The notes beneath the pieces are model-generated. The model ran no database searches, was not told where the DNA came from, and was given only the letters and a program-made list of their open reading frames with translations. Of a stretch of 64,000 nt of DNA, positions 1 through 8,942 are shown piece after piece. The stretch covers positions 1,736,001-1,800,000 of the forward strand of contig NZ_CP147838.1 in NCBI RefSeq assembly GCF_037338445.1, given 5' to 3'. The stretch's first letter is position 1. Every line of letters starts with the position of its first letter. The DNA comes from Salinibaculum sp. SYNS191 (GTDB lineage Archaea; Halobacteriota; Halobacteria; Halobacteriales; Haloarculaceae). The translations under genes were made by a program, and so were the position numbers.

Positions 1-1
1 C

Positions 2-55
2 CGGTTCAGCGCCAACCCCGCCTACGTCGCTGGCATCCGCCGGACCCCCGCGTGA
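2..55 (+). CDS. C-terminal fragment of a gene entering from the left
   Basis: The first bases read as an open frame that ends in RRTPA and a TGA stop at 53-55, 56 bases before the next start. Only 17 codons are visible, so no family can be assigned. Codon use (GCC, CCC, ATC, CGC) fits a haloarchaeal coding region. Confidence 0.45.
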   Translation, partial: RFSANPAYVAGIRRTPA

Positions 56-111
56 CCCGGTACCGTCAGTCATCACACGCTTATTGGGCTCGCCGCTGAA
101 TCCCCACCACG

Positions 112-831
112 ATGACGGACCCCTTCGGACGCGCCGTCCGCGACCACCACCGCGGGGAGCAGACGGCCCCGCTCGTCCAGCGCGCCGGCCCCGTCGAGCG
201 CACCCACCCCATCGAGCAGTTCTACTTCGGGACCTTCCCCGACGACGCGACGGACGCGGCGTGGCTGGAATCCTGGCTCGACGGCCCGCTGCTGGACATG
301 GGCGCTGGCGCGGGCGAGCACGCGCTGTACTTCCAGGAGCAGTTCGAGACGGTCGCCGTCGAGCGCTCCCCGGCGCTGGTCGAGACGATGGAGGACCGGG
401 GCGTCACGGACGCACGGCAGGCCGACATGTTCGCGCTGCGGGACGCCTTCGACCGGGACCGCTTCGGGTCGGCGCTGGCACACGGCACGCAGACGGCGCT
501 GGCCGGGTCGATGGACGGCCTCCGGCAGTTCCTCGGGGACCTCGGGCACGTGACGACGCCCGACGCGACGGCCGTCCTCGACGGCTACGACCCCGAAATC
601 CCCGGCATCGCTGACCTGCTGGGTTTCCGCCCGGACCCGACGCCGGGTCTCGCCCACCGCGTGATGGCCTTCGAGTACGCGGGCGAGACGGGCGAGTTCC
701 TGTACTTCCGGCTGTTCGGCCCCGAGCGACTCCGGGAGGCCACCGTCGGCAATGGGTGGGCCGTCGAGGAGGTCACCCGGCCGGCCGCCGACAACGATTA
801 CTACTTCCGGGCGGCGCTTGCGAAGGTCTGA
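112..831 (+). CDS. SAM-dependent class I methyltransferase
   Basis: The 239-residue protein has a glycine-rich SAM-binding motif I, LLDMGAGAGEHALYF, near residues 60-74. An acidic residue typical of motif II follows (VAVERSP). The middle carries THGTQTALAG-like motif IV/V positions (AHGTQTALAG). No membrane segment or signal peptide is visible, so it is a cytoplasmic enzyme. The methyl acceptor cannot be told from the sequence. The ATG at 112 is preferred because the SAM motif then falls at the usual distance from the N terminus. The gene ends 38 bases before gnd on the same strand, so the two may be co-transcribed, although no shared pathway is evident. Confidence 0.8.
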   Translation: MTDPFGRAVRDHHRGEQTAPLVQRAGPVERTHPIEQFYFGTFPDDATDAAWLESWLDGPLLDMGAGAGEHALYFQEQFETVAVERSPALVETMEDRGVTDARQADMFALRDAFDRDRFGSALAHGTQTALAGSMDGLRQFLGDLGHVTTPDATAVLDGYDPEIPGIADLLGFRPDPTPGLAHRVMAFEYAGETGEFLYFRLFGPERLREATVGNGWAVEEVTRPAADNDYYFRAALAKV

Positions 832-869
832 ACCACAACCCCTACCTGCGCGCCCGGCGACGCCGAGGT

Positions 870-1775
870 ATGGAACTGGGCGTCATCGGACTCGGACGGA
901 TGGGACAGATAGTGGCCGAGCGCGTCATGGACGCCGGTCACGACGTGGTCGCCTTCGACATCGACGACGACGCGGTGGCGGCGATGGCCGACGCCGGCGC
1001 GACGCCGGCCGACTCGATTCCCGACGTGGCCGACGAACTCGGCGAGGAGAAGCGCATCTGGCTGATGGTGCCCGCCGGCGACCCCATCGACGCCGCGCTG
1101 GACGAACTCGCCCCACACGTCGACAGCGACGACGTCGTCGTCGACGGCGGCAACTCCCACTTCGAGGCGTCGACCCGTCGCGCATCTGAAACGGAGGCGG
1201 CCTACCTCGACTGCGGCACCAGCGGCGGCCCCGCCGGCGCGGAACTGGGCTTCTCGCTGATGGTCGGCGGGCCGGAGTGGGCCTACGAGGCGATGACCCC
1301 CGTCTTCGACGCCGTGGCGACCGGTCCCGAAGGCCACGACCGGATGGGCCCGTCGGGGAGTGGCCACTACGTGAAGATGGTCCACAACGGCGTCGAGTAC
1401 GCGCTCATGCAGGCCTACGGCGAGGGCTTCGAGTTGCTCCACGAGGGCCGCTACGACCTGGACCTCGAAGCGGTCGCCCGGACCTGGAACAACGGCGCGG
1501 TCATCCGCTCGTGGCTGCTGGAACTGTGCGAGGAGGCCTTTCGCGAGGAGGGCACCGACCTCGGGGACGTGGCCGACCACGTCGCCGGCGGGTCGACCGG
1601 AACCTGGACGGTGCAGGAGTCGCTGGAACAGGAAGTACCGTTGCCGCTCATCTACCAGGCGCTGTCCGAGCGCTTCGGCTCGCGAGCGACCGGCGACGGC
1701 GAGGGCCGGTTCTCGCGGCGGCTGGCGAACCGCCTGCGCTACGGCTTCGGACGGCACGAGGTCGAGCGGCAGTAA
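870..1775 (+). CDS. gnd: 6-phosphogluconate dehydrogenase, decarboxylating, short form
   Basis: Oxidises 6-phosphogluconate to ribulose 5-phosphate and CO2 in the oxidative pentose phosphate pathway, a route haloarchaea use to make pentoses. The N terminus is a Rossmann fold with GLGRMG at residues 7-12. The substrate-binding signature GTSGGPAGAELG lies near residue 115, and the catalytic segment HYVKMVHNGVEYALMQ near residue 170. At 301 residues it is the short, probably NAD-linked type rather than the 470-residue NADP form. A longer upstream in-frame start would overlap the methyltransferase, so the ATG at 870 was chosen. It converges with the nucleotidyltransferase gene with only 21 bases between stops. 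Confidence 0.92.
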   Translation: MELGVIGLGRMGQIVAERVMDAGHDVVAFDIDDDAVAAMADAGATPADSIPDVADELGEEKRIWLMVPAGDPIDAALDELAPHVDSDDVVVDGGNSHFEASTRRASETEAAYLDCGTSGGPAGAELGFSLMVGGPEWAYEAMTPVFDAVATGPEGHDRMGPSGSGHYVKMVHNGVEYALMQAYGEGFELLHEGRYDLDLEAVARTWNNGAVIRSWLLELCEEAFREEGTDLGDVADHVAGGSTGTWTVQESLEQEVPLPLIYQALSERFGSRATGDGEGRFSRRLANRLRYGFGRHEVERQ

Positions 1776-1796
1776 GAGCGAGAGACGGCGAGCGGT

Positions 1797-2765
1797 CTAC
1801 TCCCCGTTCTCGATGCGGCTGTGCGAGCCGATGAGCGCGCCGGAGAGGTCGAGGTCGCGGACGGTGGCCTCGCTGTCGACGATGGAGTCCCGGACCGTCG
1901 AGTCCACGACGGTCGCCCCGGGGAAGACCAGCGAGCGGTCGAGGTCGGCGTGACGGACCGTCGCGTCGGCCATGACGTGGACGTTCTCGCCGATAGCCGT
2001 GTCCTCGACGGTCGCGGAGTCGTCGACGATGGAGTCGCCGGACAGCGCCCACGCGACGGCTTCGAGGTAGCTCTCGGGCGTGCCGATGTCGAACCACGCG
2101 CCGTCGAAGGTGAAGGCGTGGACGTCGCTGTGCTCGACGAGCCACTGGATGAACCAGCCGGGCTCGTCGGGGTTGTTGCCGTCGGCCAGGTACTCGTCGA
2201 AGCGGACTGAATCGGCGGGGAAGGCGTAGCAGGCGATGGAGACGAGCGTGCTCGGCGGGTCCGACGGCTTCTCCTGGAAGTCGACGACGCGGTCCCCGTC
2301 CAGGTCGACCAGCCCGTAGGACTTGGCCTTCTCGCGGGAGCCGACGTCGTAGGCGGCCAGCGCGGGCGTGCCCTTCTCCTCGAAGAAGTCGATGAAGTCG
2401 GCGACGTCGAAGCTGATGAGGTTGTCGCCGGCGATGACCAGCAGGTCCTCGTCGGCGATGCCCTCGCGGTCGACGAGCTGGGCGAGCGCGCCGACGACAC
2501 CGAACTTCTCGTCCTCGTCGGTCGTGTCCTCGATGGACAGTTGCGGCTTTTCCAGCCCGCTGTCGGCGACGTGGGACTCGAAGTCGTCGGCGAAGCGCTC
2601 GTTCGTGGAGACGTAGACGTCCTCGATGCGGTCGTCGGCCTCCAGCGCGTCGAGGATGGTGTCGATGACGGTGGTCTCACCGACGGGGAGGAGCATCTTG
2701 GGGCGGTGGCGCGTGACGGGCCACATTCGCGTCGCATAGCCCCCGGCGAGTACGACTGCGTGCAT
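1797..2765 (-). CDS. NDP-sugar nucleotidyltransferase with C-terminal beta-helix
   Basis: The protein starts MHAVVLAGGYATRMWPVT, the nucleotide-binding GG(x)6R signature of glucose-1-phosphate thymidylyl/uridylyltransferases. RPKMLLPVG follows as the catalytic Lys region. Residues 1-230 form the nucleotidyltransferase domain, with VIAGDNLISFD as the metal-binding motif. The last 90 residues are hexapeptide-like repeats (AIGENVHV, ATVRHADL, ATVVDSTV, ATVRDLDL) that should fold as a left-handed beta-helix. It activates a sugar phosphate for glycan or S-layer glycosylation pathways; the exact sugar and nucleotide are not decidable. The open frame continues upstream, but the ATG at 2765 begins the conserved domain exactly. 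Length is 322 residues. Confidence 0.88.
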   Translation of the reverse strand: MHAVVLAGGYATRMWPVTRHRPKMLLPVGETTVIDTILDALEADDRIEDVYVSTNERFADDFESHVADSGLEKPQLSIEDTTDEDEKFGVVGALAQLVDREGIADEDLLVIAGDNLISFDVADFIDFFEEKGTPALAAYDVGSREKAKSYGLVDLDGDRVVDFQEKPSDPPSTLVSIACYAFPADSVRFDEYLADGNNPDEPGWFIQWLVEHSDVHAFTFDGAWFDIGTPESYLEAVAWALSGDSIVDDSATVEDTAIGENVHVMADATVRHADLDRSLVFPGATVVDSTVRDSIVDSEATVRDLDLSGALIGSHSRIENGE

Positions 2766-2849
2766 ATGCGCTACGTCTGAAGGGTCGGGTAAATCCCTTT
2801 TCATCGACCGCCCGACAAAGCCTATGTTGCTCGCTCGCCAAGCGACGAT

Positions 2850-3140
2850 ATGCGCGAGGCGAGTCGCACCACGCGGGAGCGAATCACGGACCGCCTGCGC
2901 GAGAGTGCACTTCCTGCGGGCACGCTCGCCCGGGAGTTCGAGATACAGACCAGCGACGCGCTCGACCACGTCCAGCACATCGCCCGGTCGCTCGACAGCA
3001 CCGACGAGCAACTGCTGGTCGCGCCGCCCGAGTGCCAGGAGTGTGGCTTCGACGGCTTCGACGACCTCGTGAACCGGCCCAGCCGCTGTCCCGAGTGCAA
3101 GAGCGAGTCCGTCACGGAGCCCGTCTTCCGCGTGGAGTAG
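2850..3140 (+). CDS. Small HTH protein fused to a zinc ribbon
   Basis: This 96-residue protein combines an N-terminal helix-turn-helix-like region (about residues 8-45, including LPAGTLAREFEIQTSDALDH) with a C-terminal zinc ribbon, CQEC near residue 62 and CPEC near residue 80. The same architecture is known in an archaeal family of predicted transcriptional regulators with HTH plus Zn ribbon. It is probably a DNA-binding regulator with unknown targets. The gene is divergent from the nucleotidyltransferase across an 84-base gap. Its stop abuts the convergent Rieske gene with no gap. An ATG 26 bases upstream is in another frame and was not used. Confidence 0.75.
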   Translation: MREASRTTRERITDRLRESALPAGTLAREFEIQTSDALDHVQHIARSLDSTDEQLLVAPPECQECGFDGFDDLVNRPSRCPECKSESVTEPVFRVE

Positions 3141-3557
3141 TCAGTTACCGGAGAAGCCGATGCGGCCCCGCGAGGAGAGGTCGTGCTCGCCGGAGGGGCC
3201 GGTCTGCTCGAAGTCGTACTCGTCGTCGGTGAGATACACCGCACCGTCGGCGACGGTCACGTCCAGTTCCTCGATGGTCGCTCCCTCGCAGGGGCCGTAG
3301 GTGCAGTCGCCGGTCGCCCGCTCGAACGTCGCGCCGTGTTTCGTACAGACCAGTTCGCCGTCGCGTGTCTCCGCACCGCTGCCCTTGTCCAGGCGCACGT
3401 CCGTCCAGTGGGGACAGTAGTTCCGCAGCGCGACGACGCCACCGTCGATTCGGAGGAGAATCGCCTCCTCCAGGTCGAAGCCGTCGCGGACGGTGAACAG
3501 AAACGTGCTGTCGTCGGGGACCTCGTCGACTGCGACGATGCGACTGTCCTCGTCCAT
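3141..3557 (-). CDS. Soluble Rieske [2Fe-2S] ferredoxin-like protein
   Basis: The two Rieske boxes are visible: NYCPHWT (Cys-x-His) and VCTKHGATF (Cys-x2-His), which supply the two Cys and two His ligands of a 2Fe-2S cluster. There is no signal peptide or membrane helix, so the 138-residue protein should be cytoplasmic, like the ferredoxin components of dioxygenases or NirD-type proteins. No oxygenase lies nearby. The ATG at 3557 gives a compact domain; longer in-frame extensions are Arg/Pro-rich and look non-coding. Its stop touches the stop of the Zn-ribbon HTH gene. Its partner is unknown. Confidence 0.85.
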   Translation of the reverse strand: MDEDSRIVAVDEVPDDSTFLFTVRDGFDLEEAILLRIDGGVVALRNYCPHWTDVRLDKGSGAETRDGELVCTKHGATFERATGDCTYGPCEGATIEELDVTVADGAVYLTDDEYDFEQTGPSGEHDLSSRGRIGFSGN

Positions 3558-3826
3558 GTATCCCCGCGTTCGGACGCAGTCGGTTTGAACGGTACGGTTT
3601 CGGCAGGACGAACTCGCTCGACGGCAACGGCTGCCGCGGCTCGGCGGCGGGACAGTCGGGACCAGCAGCCGGAGACCGCGCGAAAACGGGTGCCACGGGC
3701 CGGGCCGACAGCGAGGACTGGGACCGGGACTGCGATGTGAGCGACGCGGGTACAGTGTCGCCCGCGCCGAACGCGGTGCCACCCCCAACGGTGACGTCCC
3801 GGTCCCCCGCCGCCGGCTGTGATGTC

Positions 3827-3907
3827 GTCTCCCCCCAGGTGACCGGTGGTGCCGGTCTCCCCCCTCAGGTGCCACCGGGGACGGGGCCGGTGCCGCCGTC
3901 TCCCCCC
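3827..3907. repeat. Three short C-rich direct repeats
   Basis: The decamer GTCTCCCCCC occurs at 3827, 3855 and 3898. The first two copies are followed by AGGTGACCGG and TCAGGTGCCACCGG, so the similarity extends beyond the C tract. The spacing of 28 and 43 bases is irregular. Function is unknown. Confidence 0.5.
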
Positions 3908-4087
3908 TGTCGTCGCCGGGGACCCCGGGTCACGTCATGCCAGTCGTGCCGGCGGCCCCGGCCGAGGTGGACGCGTCCCCTGCTCGGCCGCGCTCTCGTC
4001 CCGGAGCCGCCCGTCTCGTCGCCTGGCATGCATCCGTTCAGTGGTACGAGAGGAGCATAGAATGCGTGTCTAGAGACATAGGGTCAC

Positions 4088-4113
4088 CCGCCGGATGCGC
4101 CGTCGTCCGGCGG
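4088..4113. terminator. Hairpin downstream of the pab operon
   Basis: A perfect 8-bp stem (CCGCCGGA with TCCGGCGG) encloses a 10-base loop, starting about 90 bases beyond the pabC stop. No T-tract follows, so termination is a guess from position. Confidence 0.3.
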
Positions 4114-4202
4114 TCTCGGCGCGGAGTGCCCCCGACACCGCGGCGGCAGGAGTATTCATGTTGGGGACGACAGCGGCGAGCACCCGGCGGGCCGGTGGGC
4201 GG

Positions 4203-5084
4203 TCAGCCGTAGTGGGCGCGCTCGACGCGCTCGTCGAACAGCTTCGCCAGCAGTTTCGTCATCGGTCCCACGTCCAGGGCCGCGCCGTCGACGCGGGTGA
4301 CCGGTCGCACCTCCCACGTCGAGTTCGTGAGGAAGACTTCGTCCGCGGCGCGCAGGTCCGAGGGCGCGTACTCGCCGTCCTCGATGGGAAAACCCTCCTC
4401 GTGTGCCAGGTCGAGGACGACGCCGCGGGTGACGCCCGGCAGCAGGTCCTGGTCGGAGGTGGGCGTCTTCAGCGTCCCCGCGTCCACGAAGAAGACGTTG
4501 CTCGTCGCGCCCTCGGTGACGTGGCCGTTGAAATCGCGCAGCAGCGCCTCGTCGGCGTCGCCGTCACCGTGCTGGAGTTCCAGCCGCGCCAGGATGCCGT
4601 TGAGGTAGTTGTGGGTCTTGACGTTCGCGGGGACGGCGGCGCTGGGTATCTTTCGCGTCTCGACGGTCCGCACCGTCGCCGGGCCGTCCCAGACCGACTC
4701 GCCGGCCGTGCCGCCGCGCGGGAGTTCGCTGACGACGACGGTGATGGTCGGCGCGACGCGGGGCTCGGGGGTGAGTTTTCCCGGCTGGACGCCGCGGGTA
4801 ATGGACAGGCGGGCGTAGGCGTCCTGGAAGTCGTTCGCGGCGACGGTCTCGAGCACGCGCTCGCGGAGGTCGTCTGCCGGCGGCATCGCCTCGTCGAAGT
4901 CGAGCGTCCGGCAGGTCCGCGCCAGGCGCTCGAAGTGGGCCTCCCACTCGAAGACGTCGCCGCCGTAGACCCGCAGCGTCTCGAAGGCGGCGTCGCCGTA
5001 CATGAACCCGCGGTCGCGGACGTTCACGGTCGCTTCCTCGGCCGGGACGAGTGTGCCGTCGACGTGGTAGGTCAGGTCCGTCAT
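4203..5084 (-). CDS. pabC: Aminodeoxychorismate lyase / class IV aminotransferase
   Basis: This is a PLP fold-type IV enzyme of 293 residues. Features are RDRGFMYGDAAFETLRVY near the N terminus, the Schiff-base Lys in VKTHNYLNG near residue 160, and the Glu of HVTEGATSNVFFV that contacts the cofactor. On sequence alone it could be a branched-chain or D-amino-acid aminotransferase. The ATG overlaps the stop of pabA by four bases and pabB lies just upstream, which makes release of p-aminobenzoate and pyruvate from aminodeoxychorismate the likely reaction. The product feeds folate or pterin synthesis. It is the last gene of a three-gene operon read leftwards. Confidence 0.85.
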   Translation of the reverse strand: MTDLTYHVDGTLVPAEEATVNVRDRGFMYGDAAFETLRVYGGDVFEWEAHFERLARTCRTLDFDEAMPPADDLRERVLETVAANDFQDAYARLSITRGVQPGKLTPEPRVAPTITVVVSELPRGGTAGESVWDGPATVRTVETRKIPSAAVPANVKTHNYLNGILARLELQHGDGDADEALLRDFNGHVTEGATSNVFFVDAGTLKTPTSDQDLLPGVTRGVVLDLAHEEGFPIEDGEYAPSDLRAADEVFLTNSTWEVRPVTRVDGAALDVGPMTKLLAKLFDERVERAHYG

Positions 5085-5775
5085 GTGTCTGTAGTCGGTG
5101 TGGTCGGCGTCGCGTACTCGCGCAGGAAGTTGGCGACGAGTCGCTCGCCGGTGTCGGTCAGGATGCTCTCGGGGTGGAACTGCACGCCCACGTGCGGGCG
5201 CTCGCGGTGGCGGACCGCCATCACGACGGAGTCGTCGCCGTCGCCCTCGGTCCGGGCAGTCTCGACCAGGTCGTCGGGGACCGCGTCGCGGTCGACCGAC
5301 AGCGAGTGGTAGCGGCCCACCTCGAATCGCTCGGGGAGGCCGGCGAAGATGCCGTCCCCGTCGTGGACGACGGTGGAGGGCTTGCCGTGGACGACCGCGT
5401 CTGCGTGACCGACGCGGCCCCCGCTGGCGGCACACAGCGCCTGGTGGCCGAGACAGACGCCGAGCGTCGGGTACTCCCGTTCGGCGAAGATGGCCATCGA
5501 GATACCCGCGTCCTCCGGCGTCCCCGGTCCCGGCGAGACGACGATGGCGTCGGGGGCCAGCGCGTCGACGTCGGCGAGCGTAATCTCGTCGTTGCGGCGG
5601 ACGACGACCTCGCTGTCGTCTTCCTCGTCGCCGATGGCAGTCAGCCGCTCGTCGCTCGTCACGACCTCGCCGACGGTCTGGGACTGCGTCGCAGACCCCG
5701 GTGCGGTGACAACCGCACCGACGTACTGGACGAGGTTGTAGGCGAACGAGTCGTAGTTGTCGACGACGAGGACTC

Positions 5776-5779
<4 letters not shown>
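5081..5779 (-). CDS. pabA: Aminodeoxychorismate synthase glutamine amidotransferase subunit
   Basis: This is a class I glutamine amidotransferase (TrpG/PabA type, 232 residues) that supplies ammonia to PabB. The N terminus [19 protein letters not shown] is canonical. The oxyanion [12 protein letters not shown], the nucleophile Cys in GVCLGHQAL and the His/Glu of VQFHPES are all present. About 35 residues (roughly 22-56, Ala/Thr/Ser/Asp-rich) are inserted between YVG and EVVVRRND, where family members normally have only a few residues. The DNA of this insert contains two adjacent hairpins. The gene overlaps pabB and pabC by four bases each, implying translational coupling. Assignment to PABA rather than tryptophan synthesis rests on pabC. 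Confidence 0.87.
5675..5719. repeat. Tandem hairpins inside pabA insertion
   Basis: Two inverted repeats stand back to back within coding sequence: GGTCTG/CAGACC at 5675-5680 and 5692-5697, and the perfect 8-bp GGTGCGGT/ACCGCACC at 5700-5707 and 5712-5719. The first loop contains GGACTGCGTC, a decamer also found in the hairpin insertion of the RNA methyltransferase gene at 63.1 kb. Confidence 0.6.
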
Positions 5780-7251
<1,472 letters not shown>

Positions 7252-7296
7252 TGTCGGCAGGAAGGAGCGGCGCGGGTAACCGTCTTGCGGTCGGGC

Positions 7297-7998
7297 TCAG
7301 AACTCCTCGGCCCGCTCGACCCAGTCGGCCGCCCGGCTCTCTGCGGTCTCGGCGGCCTCCGCGACGGTCGCCGCGTCTGCGGCCGCGAGGTCCGCCACCG
7401 TCGCGATGCCCGCCGCCTCCAGGCGCTCGCTGTAGGTCGGGCCGATTCCCTTTATCTCCGCGATGGACGGCGAGTCCTCCGCGGGTTCGGGTTCATCGGC
7501 GGCTTCGTCGGATTCGGGTTCGTCGGTCGGTTCGGCTTCCTCGGCGGCTTCAACTTCTTCGGCTTCCTCGGCGGCTTCAACTTCTTCGGCTTCCTCGGCG
7601 GCTTCAACTTCTTCGGCTTCCTCGGCGGCTTCAACTTCTTCGGCTTCCTCGGTGGGTTCAGCTTCTTCGACTTCGTCGAGTTCCGCCGTCTCGTCACTCT
7701 CGGCTGTCGCGTTCTCGGCGGTCGCTTCGTCGTCGGCCGGCGTCCCGGCGTCGTCGGTCGGTACTGCACCTGTGTCGGTCTCGTCGTCGGCGGGCGTCGG
7801 CTCCGGCGTGGCCGGTTCCGCGGGTGCCGCAGTCGCCTCCGGGGACTGGTCGGTACCCTTGACGGCGTGTTCGCTCTCGGCGGAGGGCTCGTGCTCGATG
7901 GTGACGTCCGGGTCGGAGCGCGTCGCCCCATCGGAGCGCGTCGACCGGCTCTTGCTGTCCGAGCCGAAGAGAGACCTGAGTTTATCCAGCAACCCCAT
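7297..7998 (-). CDS. Helix-hairpin-helix protein with acidic repeat linker
   Basis: The 233-residue protein has three parts. A short N terminus reads MGLLDKLRSLFG and could be an amphipathic helix. A very long acidic Glu/Ala/Thr-rich linker spans about residues 20-170. The C-terminal domain reads IKGIGPTYSERLEAAGI, a helix-hairpin-helix motif as in Pol X/RadA-like and ribosomal L17e-type fusions. The HhH should bind DNA or another nucleic acid without sequence specificity. The linker includes 9-residue units (EEVEAAEEA) encoded by near-perfect 27-bp DNA repeats. The ATG at 7998 is preferred over an in-frame ATG 15 bases upstream. It lies 45 bases upstream of pabB and could be co-transcribed with that operon. 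Confidence 0.72.
   Translation of the reverse strand: MGLLDKLRSLFGSDSKSRSTRSDGATRSDPDVTIEHEPSAESEHAVKGTDQSPEATAAPAEPATPEPTPADDETDTGAVPTDDAGTPADDEATAENATAESDETAELDEVEEAEPTEEAEEVEAAEEAEEVEAAEEAEEVEAAEEAEEVEAAEEAEPTDEPESDEAADEPEPAEDSPSIAEIKGIGPTYSERLEAAGIATVADLAAADAATVAEAAETAESRAADWVERAEEF
7534..7668 (-). repeat. 27-bp coding tandem repeats (four identical plus one diverged)
   Basis: The unit beginning GGCTTCCTCGGCGGCTTCAA on the plus strand repeats at 7534, 7561, 7588 and 7615 without change. A fifth, diverged unit lies at 7642-7668. It encodes a nine-residue Glu/Ala/Val period in the linker of the HhH protein. The absence of synonymous change between copies indicates recent slippage or expansion. 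Confidence 0.9.
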
Positions 7999-8023
7999 GG
8001 ACGGTACTTGCAACGGCGCGTAC

Positions 8024-8845
8024 TTAAAGCCGTGTTCGAAGCGCGTCGTTCATCGCATCGACGGGGGCGGCCTCGCCGGTCCACTGCTCGAAGGCCTCGA
8101 CGCCCTGGAACAGCAGCATCCACGCGCCGTCGACGGTGGTCGCCCCCGCGGCCGCGGCGTCCTGCAGCAGGCGCGTCTCCAGCGGCGAGTAGACGGCGTC
8201 CAGCACCGCGAGGTCTGCGTGCAACGCGTCGGCGGGCACCGGCGAGCGGTCCTCCTCCATCCCGACGCTGGTGGCGTTGACGAGCACGTCCGCGTCGGCC
8301 AGCAGGTCCGGAACGGCGTCGAGGCCGTGGCCCGCGGCGGCGTCGGGACCGGCGGGGTGGGACGCGGCGACGGCGGCGGCCAGGTCGGTCGCCTTCTCGA
8401 CGGTCCGGTTGGCGACGTGGACGGTCATCCCCTCGTCGGCGAGGGCGAACGCCGCCGCCCGGCCGGCACCGCCAGCGCCGACGACGACGGCGGTGCCCGA
8501 GAGCGCCACGTCGTGGTGGGCGAAGGCGCGGACGACGCCGGCGGCGTCGGTGTTGTAGCCGGTCGGCGGGTCCGTCGCGAAGTCGACGGTGTTGACCGCG
8601 CCGATGCGGGCGGCCAGCGGCGCGGGGTCGACCGCTTCGAGGACCTGCTGTTTGAAGGGGATGGTGACGTTCAGGCCGCGGACGCCGAGAGTGGCGGCGC
8701 TCTCGACGGCGGCCGCGCCGGCGTCGTCGGCCGGTTCGAAGGTGACGTACCGGGCGTCGATGCCGAGTTCGTCGTAGGCGGCCTCGTGCATCGGCGGCGA
8801 CAGCGAGTGTTCGACGGGGTTGCCGACGAGTCCGTAGACGTCCAT
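8024..8845 (-). CDS. aroE: Shikimate dehydrogenase
   Basis: Reduces 3-dehydroshikimate to shikimate with NADPH in aromatic amino acid synthesis; the pathway's chorismate is also the substrate of the nearby pab operon. The 273-residue protein shows [16 protein letters not shown] for shikimate binding, NVTIPFK with the catalytic Lys, and NTDAAGV. The dinucleotide motif is [15 protein letters not shown] near residue 125, with NRT at the NADP-selecting loop. [20 protein letters not shown] closes the C terminus. The start at 8845 places NPVEHS at residue 9 as in homologues. It is divergent from the antiporter gene across about 100 bases. Confidence 0.93.
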   Translation of the reverse strand: MDVYGLVGNPVEHSLSPPMHEAAYDELGIDARYVTFEPADDAGAAAVESAATLGVRGLNVTIPFKQQVLEAVDPAPLAARIGAVNTVDFATDPPTGYNTDAAGVVRAFAHHDVALSGTAVVVGAGGAGRAAAFALADEGMTVHVANRTVEKATDLAAAVAASHPAGPDAAAGHGLDAVPDLLADADVLVNATSVGMEEDRSPVPADALHADLAVLDAVYSPLETRLLQDAAAAGATTVDGAWMLLFQGVEAFEQWTGEAAPVDAMNDALRTRL

Positions 8846-8942
8846 ACCCCCACCTCCGCCGGGCAGCGTATAATCGCCACGGCTCCGTGCCGCGGCGCGG
8901 ACATCGCAAGGCATTCCTTCCGAACTCGCCAGTAGGCAGGTA

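Larger units (their letters stand above)
3558..4202. other. 645-base gap with C-rich repeats and a hairpin
   Basis: No convincing gene is present. A GTG-initiated frame at 3737-4060 encodes a Pro/Arg-rich, non-acidic product that does not look haloarchaeal. The left part holds three copies of GTCTCCCCCC at 3827-3836, 3855-3864 and 3898-3907. A perfect 8-bp inverted repeat, CCGCCGGA/TCCGGCGG, lies at 4088-4095 and 4106-4113, downstream of the pab operon, and may serve as its terminator. The promoter of the Rieske gene should lie at the left edge. Confidence 0.6.

Noticed and set aside
3737..4060. Open frame of 107 residues in the 3.6-4.2 kb gap
   Set aside because: The product is Pro/Arg-rich, not acidic, begins with GTG without support, and coincides with C-rich repeats.
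7534..7668. CRISPR-like repeat array
   Set aside because: The 27-bp units are contiguous without spacers and lie in frame inside a protein-coding gene.
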